In this document: positions 32,916 to 44,689 of the stretch, piece by piece
Position numbering within the stretch: the first letter of the stretch is position 1
How the letters are laid out: each line of letters opens with the position of its first letter
Source: Cephalopachus bancanus
Taxonomy: Eukaryota; Chordata; Mammalia; Primates; Tarsiidae
Assembly (NCBI GenBank): GCA_027257055.1
Contig: JAPVLO010000983.1
Span: 285,748-349,747, forward strand
Direction: 5' to 3'
Length of the DNA: 64,000 nucleotides
Position numbers and translations under genes: made by a program
The notes under the pieces: model-generated
Seen by the model: the letters and a program-made list of their open reading frames with translations, nothing else
Database searches by the model: none
What the model was told of the DNA's origin: nothing

Positions 32916-34745
32916 AAAATTGTGTTTAAATGAACTTTAGAAAATCTGCTAGGATGCTTGTCTTCCACTGAGACATCTAAGCCCACATTTCTACTTGGAG
33001 TACAGTTTTTATATATGAAATGTAAGGCTGAGGTATCAACTTTTATTAAAAACTTAATGTTCTTGTTTAAAAAATGATTCCATGTGAAAGGATTGCATTT
33101 TATATAATGAAATGGCACATGCTAGCATTTACCTAGAGATCAGACTTTTTTGAGTGCATAGTTTGCATTAAAAAATTGTATAAGGAAGTTGATAACCTGT
33201 ATCTTCAGGATAATAAGGAAATTAATAAAATAATAATTATTAAAATTTGAGTTGAATTGGGGGAATTATTTCTTTGGTTTTGGATTTCTTTATATATCCA
33301 TCAGTAGAACCTATCTCTGATTGCCACACAGTCCTTGGATTGATGGTAAGAGGGAGTTAATTACATTATAAATAAAGTGGAGAAGAACTACTAGCTTAAT
33401 AAAACATGCTTTAGAATGCTTGGTGTTATTGAAGATAATTTATATTCTTCATTAGAACATTTTTCAGGGGTAGCTTTTAGCATAAGAAGATAAAGTAATA
33501 AGAAATAAAGTTGAAAAATGGATAAAGTGATAAAGTTAAAACGTTGTGACTCTCAAAGTGCAGTAAATGAGATTTTTGGCTATTAGTGAAGGTAAAGAAG
33601 CAAATAAAGGATTCTCACAGCAATTTCAAAATAAGTATTTTCCATTTTAATGAATTTGAAGAACGTTTATCTTTAGATTAAAAATTTTTTTTTCTTCATT
33701 ATTGAAAAAAACCTATAGAAAATTCAAATGGAAAGTATAAAGAGAAAAAAACACACGTCACTGTTTGGGTGGGTTAGTTTGTTGATTTTTAAGTCTGGTT
33801 TATTTTGGATGTCTATTTACATAAGCCCCTTATGACTGAATTATGCATGTGCATACTGGATTGTAAGCCTTAGTTCTGACAGTAGTGAGGAACCTGGTTT
33901 CATCTGATTATAACTGGTGCAAAGAAAAGTTTATAGTGTTTTTATTAGCTTACTAATTAGACTCACTAGTTAGAGATATCCAGTTTCCATCAAACACAGT
34001 GGATCCATGCCTTTCCATAGCAACACTCCTAATGGTAGAGGGCATTAATTCCCTTAGTGGTGCAGGCCTGAGTTCTGAACTTTGAAGTTTTGTTTCATAG
34101 GAATCTGGAAAATTTTGCATTTTACTCCACTATACGTCCCTGTTTAAATTTAAAATAATTCTTCAGTTTTGGTGTGCCAAATTTGGGTTGCCTTATTTCC
34201 AGGCACCAGATTGCTCACTGCAAGGTGGCTCTGAACTTCCATTTTGAGAAGCAGAGCTCTCTAGGTATATTTTCTGAAAGTATGGAAAGCTTGGTAGCTT
34301 TCCAGGGCCTATTCCTGGTGGGTTGTTGGGTTTGTGTGGTAGGCGTCAAACTTTTGTGGAAACAAATACCTAATACAAAGGACAAATGCCATTTCTGGTT
34401 CTTCTCAGCTCAAAAAAAAGTCTTTTAGATGGTTTTTCACCTCCTATAAGAATCCAGGTTGGTACTTGGATTGCCAGTGATATGGCCAAACAAACCTTTT
34501 AAATTATGAGATGTAAAGCAATATACGCATTTTCTTGTGAAACTGAGTAAACTTTAGTTCCTTTGGACTGTTCTGTGTGGACTTTTGTTTGTGTTTGTAG
34601 GAAAAAAAAAAAAAAACCCAAGGTATAAATACAGTTTCCACTTTTCCTCATAGCATACATAAAATACTTTGAGATTTGGTCTTTAAGTTTACTGCTTTTC
34701 TAGGTTGACACTTTGTGATGTGGCAAACCAAAACTTTCTAATTTA
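32916..34745. other. Intergenic sequence 3' of TSPAN6
   Basis: AT-rich, no gene seen; an alternative distal TSPAN6 3'UTR is possible. Confidence 0.4.
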
Positions 34746-34756
34746 AAAATAAACAA

Positions 34757-35377
<621 letters not shown>

Positions 35378-35920
35378 GCTAACATATCTGAAAAGAACAT
35401 ATAAATTGAAACATTTACAGGCAAATGACACTTTCATTTTTAAATCATCATTTTAAAAGTTTGCCCAGATTGCTTGTGAGAAGACACCATTATGATTAAT
35501 TATGGTTTTTCTATTGCATACCCTTACCCTGTGGAGCTTAGTAGAGTCAGGCACTTGTGAGAGCACAGTAAATACTAACGGAATAAATTAATAAATGAAT
35601 GAGTTTAATTATAATGACTTTAATGTGTTGTATGAAATAAGATGTTAATCTAAGCATATCATTCTACATAAGCTACATTTATATGATGGAAATCATTTAG
35701 ATATTAAGCACTCATTCAATGTTGATTGAGGTGGTTCTGTCACTAGGGATGACATAGCTTATGGGAACTGGGAAAAATAGGTCAGCTGTTCTAAGAGTTC
35801 ATTATCATTGGCTCTGCCACATACATCTATCAGGTGAACATGAGTTCTTTAAGATTGTCATATTTGATCTGGTGGTGTTCTCATTACCACATCCTCAAAG
35901 ATTTTATCAAAAAAATTGAA
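35378..35920. other. Intergenic, L2-like tail only
   Basis: 35555-35610 resembles an L2/MIR tail ending in AATGAATGAG. Nothing else recognised. Confidence 0.4.
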
Positions 35921-35965
35921 GTGGTAAGTTGGAAAGGCTTTTGTTTCTTCCAACAGAAGTTTCTC

Positions 35966-36779
35966 TCTCTATTCTTTATTTTAAACATTTTTTATTTTAA
36001 AATTATGGGGTACAGTTAAGGGTTAGGTTTACAAATATGCATCGTTTAGGTACTCTTGTTGATAAGGATTGTCTCCCCATCCCCAGACAGATATTGACTA
36101 CCATTAGTCCCACCTTCCTTCCCCTCCCTACCCCCCCATAGTTTCCCACCACTGTCAATCCTTTTCTTATAGTATTATGATAGATGCTGAAGGTCCACTT
36201 ATGAGTGAGAACATGTGATACTCAGATCTTTGTTTCTGTGAGAGATCACTCAGTATTATAGACTCTAGTTCCATCCAGGTTGCTGTGAAATTCATGATTT
36301 TGTTCTTTTTAATGGCTGCATAGTATTCCATTGTGTATATGTACTACATTTTAAAAATCCAGTCCACTTTTGATGAACAGCATGGTTGGGTCCAGGTCTT
36401 TGCTATTGTGAACAATGCTGCAATAAACATATGTGTGCAGGTATTTTTTTATAGAGTGATTTGAGTTCTTCAGGGTATATTCCCAGTAGGAAGACTGCGG
36501 GGTCATATGGGAGGTCGATATTTAGAACTTTTAGGAATTGCCACACTGCTTTCCACAGAGGTTGCACTAGTTTACACTCCTACCAACAGTGTAGAAGTGT
36601 TCCCTTCTCACCACATCCTCTCTAGCATCTATTATTTTTTGAGTTATTGATAATGGCCATTCTGACTGGAGTTAGGTGGTATCTCAGTGTGGTTTTGATT
36701 TGCATCTCCTTGATGATTAGTGAGGTTGAGCATTTCTTCATGTGTCTGTTGGTCGCTCGGATGTCTTTCTTTGAGAAGT
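35966..36779 (-). mobile_element. L1 3' end bounded by a 45-bp direct repeat
   Basis: Antisense L1: T-rich tail, 3'UTR and about 500 bases of the ORF2 tail up to 'ctttgagaagtg'. It sits exactly between identical 45-bp copies at 35921-35965 and 36780-36824 (both begin GTGGTAAGTTGGAAAGG and end AAGTTTCTC). Confidence 0.94.
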
Positions 36780-36824
36780 GTGGTAAGTTGGAAAGGCTTT
36801 TGTTTCTTCCAACAGAAGTTTCTC

Positions 36825-37150
36825 AACAACTATTTCTGGGAAAACACAGCACCCACAAAGCAACACCCACAAAGCAAATCAAGCTGACATGGCATTTGCT
36901 TGGATATAAACAATCTATTCATAAATGGGTGTATGCAGTGTATAGTAGGGAATACAACTACTCAAAATCACCACTAGAAAGGTAGAATAGCTATGTTATG
37001 TACACAGGGCAACATACTTAAGGTATGGCATAAGAGATTCTGAGAGATGAGGGACATGTGCTTCCTTAGCAGGCAAATGGCATATAAGAGGAGGTAGACC
37101 ATTTGAACAAACATTTTTTTTTCTATTCAGTTTCTTTTTCTCTAGAGAAG
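36825..37150. other. Intergenic
   Basis: Nothing recognised; contains a short duplicated 'cacccacaaagcaa' at about 36850-36880. Confidence 0.4.
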
Positions 37151-37154
37151 AGGT

Positions 37155-37375
37155 AAGAACACTAATGTTTATTAAACATTTACTAATCGCTTCAATTGAC
37201 TACCCTGTGTGGAGTGGTAGTGCTATCCCCATTTTCCAGAAAAACAACAAAAAAGCAGAGGATTTGGCTAAGTAACTTCCCAAGATCACACAACTACTAA
37301 GGGGAAGATCTGAGATTTGAACTTAAATCTGACTCTGAAGCCCATGCTTCTTTTATTGGATTTTACTGCATCTTA
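37155..37375 (-). repeat. MIR
   Basis: Antisense MIR: 'gttattaaacatttactaat' type start, 'tcccaagatcacacaactac' and 'tttgaacttaaatctgactc'. Confidence 0.75.
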
Positions 37376-38515
37376 TAGCTAATAGGATTTTGTGACACTA
37401 GCCTATAGCCAGAGAACAGATTCTCCTCTTCTCTAAACATCATTTATACAGTCTTTATTGAATGTAAAATCTTTAATGAGAAAATTTTCATAATAGAGTA
37501 TCCTATTTTCTCACAATACACCCTTGTAGGGTATTAGCATACACTAAGTACATATTAGAAACAAACTCTGTTGTTACTCCTCACCCCCATAACATTATTG
37601 AACCAGGGGAATTATTACAAAGAGTTAATCATGGTCTAAATATTAACCCCTCCCACTTTCTTTTAGGCATCTTATCACATAGTCTAATGCTTTTTAAAGT
37701 TTATAAACAGTATTTCCGATGTAAGTGAAGATACTCCACAACACTTAGCGGCTTTCATAACATATTTTCTTGTATCTTTACATAGTAAGTGGAAAACAAA
37801 ACAAAACAACAAAAACCCTATGCTACACAGATGCTGGAGACAGAATCACTCTCAGTCGGTAGGCACAAATCCAAGCTCATGTTTTCATTAAATGAGTTTT
37901 TGCATATGTGCACATGCATGCAGATAGTCTACCCCCTACAGGACAGCAGCAAATTCCGAGGCAGCTAGCCTCCTGGTGTGGCTCCAGGGTATCCAGAGTT
38001 CAGAGCTGCACACCACAGTTTAGTGCAACCTTGAATCCAGCCTAATCACAGTTCTGCCCAAGCAGAGCAGGCAACATAGGTCCTTCTTTCATGAAATATT
38101 CCTTAGTGCCCTACTCGACCCTTCTTGGCCTCAGCCTCATCTTGGTGCTCTGACACTGGCAGGATAAAATGCAGAAGAAAACAAGTCAAGTCTAAGTACT
38201 TGGCTTGAAGACATACCCAAAGAATTTGGAAAATAAAAAAATTCAGAGAAAATTAAAAATGTATAATCTAACAAATCAAAGATAACTAATGTTTTGATTT
38301 AAAAATATGTTTCTTATCTACAAAATGAATACATGAACTATAAAATATATACAATAATTTAGTATTCAAAGATGTATAAAGTAGTAAGTGAACGTTTCCC
38401 TGTCCTGCTCACCTTCATTCCCATTCCCCAGAGGGGATCACTGAATAAAGGTCCTTGTAATTCTTTCCACACATTGCCATATGCAAGTTTATCTGTACAG
38501 TCTTTTTTTTCCCCT
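37376..38515. other. Intergenic, unassigned
   Basis: A GC-richer patch at 37900-38160 shows no convincing coding frame or splice sites. No repeat family recognised. Confidence 0.4.
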
Positions 38516-38519
38516 CCCA

Positions 38520-38770
38520 CAAATGGAAGCTGTGGTTAAGATCACAGACTGTAGAGCCAAACTGGCTGAATTTGGATTTCAACTCTTACCAATTACTGGC
38601 TGTGTGCTCTCTGGCAAGTTACCTAATCGATCTGCACCTTTGTTTCCTCATGAAAGGAGGACAAAACAATATTACCTACTTTATAGGGCTGTCATGAGGA
38701 TTAAATGAGTTGCTTATATGCCAAGCACATAAAAGAGTACATACTAAGTGTTATATATGCATCCAATTTA
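38520..38770 (+). repeat. MIR
   Basis: Sense MIR: 'tggttaagatcacagactgt', 'actggctgtgtgctctctgg', 'gctgtcatgaggattaaatg'. Confidence 0.88.
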
Positions 38771-40567
38771 ATTTAAAAGGGACTTTATTGAGAATTTTAC
38801 ATATTATAAAATTCACCCATTTAAAAAAATACAACTCAATGATTTTCAGTAGCATTACTGAGTGGTACATCCATCACTGAAAATCAGTTTTAGAACATCT
38901 TCACCCTCCTAATGAACTCTCTCATGCTCATTTACAGTTAATCCCTGTTCCTACCCTCAACTCTAGGCAACAGTTAATCTACTTTCCATCTCCAAATATT
39001 TGTCTTTTCTAGACATTTCATATAAATGGAATTATACAATATGTTGTCTTCTTTCACTTACAAAATGTTTTTGAGTTTCATCCATGATGCTGTATGTGTC
39101 TCTTCCTTTCTTACTACTGAGTAGTATTCCTTTGTATGCATATACCACATTTTGTCTATTCATTTGACAGTTTATAGACATTTAGATGGTTTCCAATTTT
39201 TTGGTTTTTATATAACTGCAAACATTTCCATGAAAATCTTGGTGTAGTGAAGTATGTTTTCATTTCTCTTGGGTAGATACCTGGGGTGAAATTGTTGGGC
39301 TGCATGATAATTTTGTTTAACATTTTGAGGAACTGCCAAACTGTTTTTAAAGTGTACCATTTTACATTCCTATCAACATTTAATATGGATTTCTGTCCCT
39401 AAGCATTCTCAGCAACATTTGTAACTATTTGTCTTCCTTTTCATGCTCATTCTACTGGACACAAAATGATGTCCCATTGTGGTTTCAATTAACTTTTCCC
39501 CAATGACTGATATTGAACTTTGATATTAATTTTCATGTGCTTATTAGCCACTTGCATATTTCTTTAAAGGAAAAGTCTACTCATGGGTTTAGTCAGTTTT
39601 TAAATTGGCTTGTCTTCTTATTAATTTAGAAGAGTTCTTTGTGTATTCTGAATACAAGCTCTTTATCACATATGGGTTTTTCAAATATTTTCTGCCAGTC
39701 TGTTGCTTGGATTTTTGTTCTCTGAACAGTCTCTTTTTGAAGTAAAAAAATTTAGAATTTTAATGAATTTAAATTTATCAGTTTTTTTAATGTACTGCCC
39801 CTTTGGTGTCATATCTAAGAAATCTTTACTTAACCTTAAGTCTTACAGATTTCTTCCTATGTTTTCTTATTGTTTTTAGCTCTTACATTTGTCTATGAAA
39901 AGTTTAGAATAAATTTTTGTGTATAGTGTGATATGAGGGTCTAAGATCGTATTTTTCATGCATTGATCATGTATCCTGTGACCTTGGTGTATTTCTAATA
40001 GCTTTTGTTTTGTGAATTCATTAGAATTTTATATAAATGATTATATCATATGCAAATGGAGTTGTTGTACTTCTACCTTTTCAGTCTGAATGATTATATA
40101 TTTTTTTCTTGCCTAATTGCCCTGGATAGAGCCTCCAGTACAATGTTGAATAAAAGTGCTAAGAGCAGATATTCTTATCTTGTTCCTAATTTTACGGGGA
40201 AAGCTTTCAGTCTTTTACAATTAACTGTGATACTAGTTATGAGTTTTTCATAAATGTCTTTTATCAAGTTGAAGAAGTTCCTTTTTATTCCTAGTTGAAT
40301 ATTTTTTATTTTGAAAATGTGTTGTACTTTATCAAAAACTTTTTATCTGTATATTTAAATGATGATGTGGTTTTTGTATTTTAAAAAAATATCTTACTTG
40401 ATCATTTTAGGTATATTTCTTTGATCAAACCAACCTTGCATTTCTGAGATAAACACCAAATGATCAAGCTGTATACATGTTTCTTCACATGATTGGATAT
40501 AGTTTGCTGGTATTTTGTTGAGTTTTTGTACTTCTATTCATGAGAGATATTAGTCTGTATTTTTCTT

Positions 40568-41038
40568 TTTTTAAAAAAATTTTATTTTAAAATTGTGGGG
40601 TACAATTCAGGCTTAGGTACACAAATATTCATTGTGCAGGTACCGTTGTTGATGAGGTGTGGCCCCCTTCCCCAGGCAGATTCCCACTACTGCCAATCCC
40701 ACTTCCCTGCCCCCCACCCCCATGTAATTTCCCGCTATTGCCAATCCTTTTCTTATAGTATTATGATAGTTGTTCAAGGTTCACTTATGAGAGAGAACAT
40801 GTGATACTCAGTTCTTTGTTTCTATGAAAGATCACTCAGTATTATAGACTCTAAGTCCATCCAGGTTGCTGCAAAGCTCATGAGTTTGTTCTTCTTTATG
40901 GCTGTGTAATATTCCATTGTGTATACGTACCACATTTTAAAAATCCAGTCATCTTTTGATGGGCAGCATGGTTGGTTCCATGTTCTTGTTATTGTGAACA
41001 ATGCTGCAATAAACATATGTGTGCAGGTACCTTTTTGT
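40568..41038 (-). mobile_element. Young L1 3' end, antisense arm of a head-to-head pair
   Basis: T-rich tail, lineage-specific 3'UTR ('tacaattcaggcttaggtac') and the final ORF2 codons on the minus strand. It stops at about 41038, where sequence switches to plus-strand L1. Confidence 0.92.
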
Positions 41039-42257
41039 AACTCTATGTCTGACAAAGGCCTAACATCTAGGATCTACAAAGAACTCAAACAAGCTGAAAA
41101 GAAAAAGACAAACAACCCCATTACAAAGTGGGCAAAAGATATGAATAGACACTTCTCAAAGGAAGACATCCGAGCAGCCAACAGACACATGAAGAAATGT
41201 TTGACCTCACTAATCATCAAGGAGATGCAAATCAAAACCGCACTGAGATACCACCTAACTCAAGTCAGAATGGCCATTATCAATAACTCAAAAAATAACA
41301 GTTGCTGGAGAGGGTGTGGTGAAAACGGAACACTTCTACACTGTCGGTGGGAGTGCAAACTAGTGCAACCTCTGTGGAAAACAGTGTGGCGATTCCTAAA
41401 AGCTCTAAATATCGACCTCCCATATGACCCCACAATCCCTCTACTGGGAATATACCCTGAAGAACTCAAATCACTCTATGAAAATGATACCTGCACATGT
41501 ATATTTATCACAGCATTGTTCACAATAGCAAGAACCTGGAATCAACCATGCTGTCCATTAAAAGAGGACTGGATTAAAAAAATGTACATATACACGATGG
41601 AATACTACACAGCCATAAAAAAGAACAAAATCATGAATTTTGCAGCAACCTGTATGGAACTAGAGCCTATAATACTCAGTGACCTCTCACAGAAACAAAG
41701 ATCTGAGTATCACATGTTCTCACTCATATAGTGGACCTTGAACATCTATCGTAATACTATAAGAAAAGGATTAGCCGGGCTCAGTGGCTCAACCTGTAGT
41801 CCTGCGCTTTGGGAGGCTGAGGTGAGTGGATTGCCTGAGCCCGTGGGTTCGAGACCCACCTGGGCAACTTGGCGAGACCTCATCTCTACAATAAATAAAA
41901 AAATGAGCCGGCGTGGTAGTACTCGCCTGTAGTTCCAGCTACTTGTAAGGCTGAGGCGGAAGGATAGCCGAAGCCCAGCAGGTCGAGGCTGCGGTGACCA
42001 GGAGCGACCACTGCACTCCAGTCTGGGTGACAGAGTGAGACTCCAATTCAAAAAAAAAAAAAAAAAACAGGATTGACAGTGGTGGGAAACTATGGGGGGG
42101 AAGGAAGATGGGATTAACGGTATAAATATCTGTCTGGGGACGGGGAGACACCCCTTATCAACAAGGGTGCCTGAACGAAACATATTTAATATGTATACCT
42201 AACCCTTAACTGTGCCCCACAATACCAACATAAAATATTGATTAATAAAAAAAAGTT
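41039..42257 (+). mobile_element. Young L1 3' end, sense arm, with ORF2 C-terminus
   Basis: From 41047 an open plus-strand frame of about 228 codons to the natural ORF2 stop at 41731 encodes the ORF2 C-terminal region ([33 protein letters not shown], the Cys-containing [12 protein letters not shown] stretch, [12 protein letters not shown]). The 3'UTR and an A-rich end at about 42257 follow. It lacks endonuclease and RT domains and is a dead copy. An Alu splits the 3'UTR. Confidence 0.93.
41773..42067 (+). mobile_element. Alu inside young L1 3'UTR
   Basis: Full-length sense Alu from 'agccgggctcagtggctc' to an A-tail. The L1 3'UTR word 'aggatt' is duplicated on both sides (short target-site duplication). 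It carries the 'caataaataaaaaaatgag' linker variant. Confidence 0.93.
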
Positions 42258-44689
42258 TCTCTTTGACTTAAGTAATTTTTTGTTTTAAAATCCATTTTTT
42301 CTGCTATAAATATAGCTATTGCACTCTTCTTATGGTTGCTGTTTGCATATCCTTTTGCACATCTTGTTTGTATAACTCTTTCCAGCTTTTTCCTTTCAAA
42401 GAAAAATCCTGTTTGGGTCTTTGGATATAATGTGTATTTCTTGTAGACAGTATATAGTTGGATCATGGTTTTTAAAAAATTCATTCTGTCAGCCTCTGTC
42501 TTTTATCTGGAAAGTTTGCTCTATTGCATTTAATGTAATTTAATGTAGTGTAATAAAAAAGGACTGGCTTCTGCCACCTTCCTATTTATATTTGTTTTCT
42601 GTGTGTCATATCGTTTTTGTACTTCTGTTCTGCCATTACTACCATATTTTGTGATAAATAGTTATTTTCTAGCATGTTATTTTGCTTAATTTGTTGTTTC
42701 TCTTACAATAGATCTTTCAAGTTGTCTTATTTGTGGTTGCCCTGGGCATTTTAATTATTATCTTATAACAACTAGTTGAGATTAATGCTAACTTAATTTC
42801 AATAGTATACAGAATCGCTGCTCCAACATAGCTGTATTTCTTCTCATTTATTTGTGCTATTATGGTCATAAAATTTATATTTATGTATTATTAGTCTAAA
42901 ACAATTATATAATTATTTCTTTATGTGATTGTATTTTGAATAAGGTAGGAGAAGACAAAAGTTACAAAAAAATACATTTATACTGTATTTTATGTTTATA
43001 TTACCTTTACTGGTGCTCTTTATTTCTTTATGTGAATTTGAGTTACTGTCTAGTTCTTTTATTTCATACTGAAGGACTTTTAGTATTTTGTATGTCAGAT
43101 CTGTTATTGAAAAATTCTTTCACTTCTTGCTTATCTAGAAATGTGTTAATTTATTCTTCAGTTTTGAAGGCGAGTTTGTCAAATATAGAATTCTTGGTTG
43201 ACAATTTTTGCCTTTCAGCATTTTGAGTATGTCATCACAATGCATTCTGGCTTCCATGATTTCTGATGAGAAGTTCATCAGAAGTCCCTTGTATATGATC
43301 AGCTGCTTTTCTCTTGCTGCTTTAAAGAGTTTTTCTATTTTTTTCCCCAACAGTTTGACTATGATGTGTCTGAGTGAGGGTATCCTTGGGTTTATCCTAC
43401 TTGAGGTTTGTTAAGCTTCTTGGCTATGTAGATCAAACCTTTTCATAAAATTTTGTTTTTTTTTTTGTCCATTATTACTTCAAATATTCTTTCTGCTCCT
43501 TTATCTCTCATTCTTCTCCTTTTGGGACTCCCATTATATGCATGTTGGCATGCTTGATAGTATACTATATGTCTCGGAGACTGTTTTTTCTTCTTCATTC
43601 TTTTTACTTTCTGTTACTCAGATTGAATGATCTCAATTGACCTATCTTTGGGTTCTCTGATTTTTTTTTTGCCAGCTCAAATCTGCTATTGAACAATTCT
43701 AGTGAAGTTTTCATTTTAATTACTGTATGTTTCAACTCTAGAATTTCTATTTGGCTCTTTTAAAAACATCTATCTTTTTACTTAAATGCTATATTTGGTA
43801 AGGTATCATTGCCATACCTAAAAAAACTATTTAGGTATTATTTTCTTTAGTTTCTTGACATTTATAAAGTTGTTTCGAAGTTATTGTCTGCTAAGTCCAA
43901 TGTCTGAGCTTCCTTAGGAACAGATTCTATTGACTATTTTTTCTCTTTGTGCATGCACCACACTTTTCTTTATGTGTCTTCATAATTTTTTGTTGAAAGC
44001 TGGACATGTTAGATATTATACTTTGGCAACTCAGGATCATATCCTCCCTCTCCTCATGGTTTTCTATTTTATTTGTTCACTTTTGCTGTCCTTTTTAAAG
44101 TGATTTTTGACAACTAAAAATCTTTTCTCTATAAAATTTATATTGGCAGTAGTGTGAGGTGATATAAGTCTCTGCTCAGTTAGTTTAGTGATTAGCTAAT
44201 GATTTGTCAGATATTTCCTTAAATGTCTTGAATCAAACTTTTTTTATCCTTTGCAAGAGGTGAATGAGGGGGCTTTGAGGGTTTGGGGTACATCTTCAGC
44301 ACTCAGGCAGGCAGTTTACAATTCTGGCTTAGTCTGTACTCTGGCTTGCACAGAGATTTAGATTTAGTCAGATATGATAGATTAGTGCTTTCTCAGGTCT
44401 TTACTGGGCATGTATACAGCCTTGCACATGCATACAGAATTCTAGATCCCTAGGAATATATCAGAACTTTTAAAAGCCCATTATGAACGTCTCATTTTCT
44501 TGATCTTTATTTTAAATTTTTTTCACAGACTCTGGCTTGCCCAAACTGGCATAGTCACCTCAGGCAAACGGTTACAGCTGATTGTTTTTGATAAATGCAC
44601 TACAGATAGGGCTTTTCTCATGGAGTAGGCTCTGAGTTAGGTCAAATAATGAAAACACTCTATAAATAAGGCATTCCCAGAGAGCTATG

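Larger units (their letters stand above)
38780..44640 (-). mobile_element. Ancient L1 (L1M-type), long, antisense, interrupted
   Basis: Starts with the L1M 3'UTR wording ('ataaaattcacccatttaaa', 'ggacacaaaatgatgtccca') and runs through degenerate ORF2 towards its 5' part ('ctccagtacaatgttgaata' at 40130). It then enters 5'-region sequence ('attctggcttccatgatttc' at 43240, 'caaatattctttctgctcct' at 43480, 'agctggacatgttagatatt' at 44000). Younger L1/Alu insertions fill 40568-42257. All frames are destroyed. Confidence 0.85.

Noticed and set aside
37900..38160. GC-richer intergenic patch as a processed pseudogene
   Set aside because: No frame or protein similarity on either strand, no A-tail or target duplications found.
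41047..41731. Long open frame (about 228 codons) as a new gene
   Set aside because: It is the C-terminal part of L1 ORF2 followed by an L1 3'UTR and A-tail.
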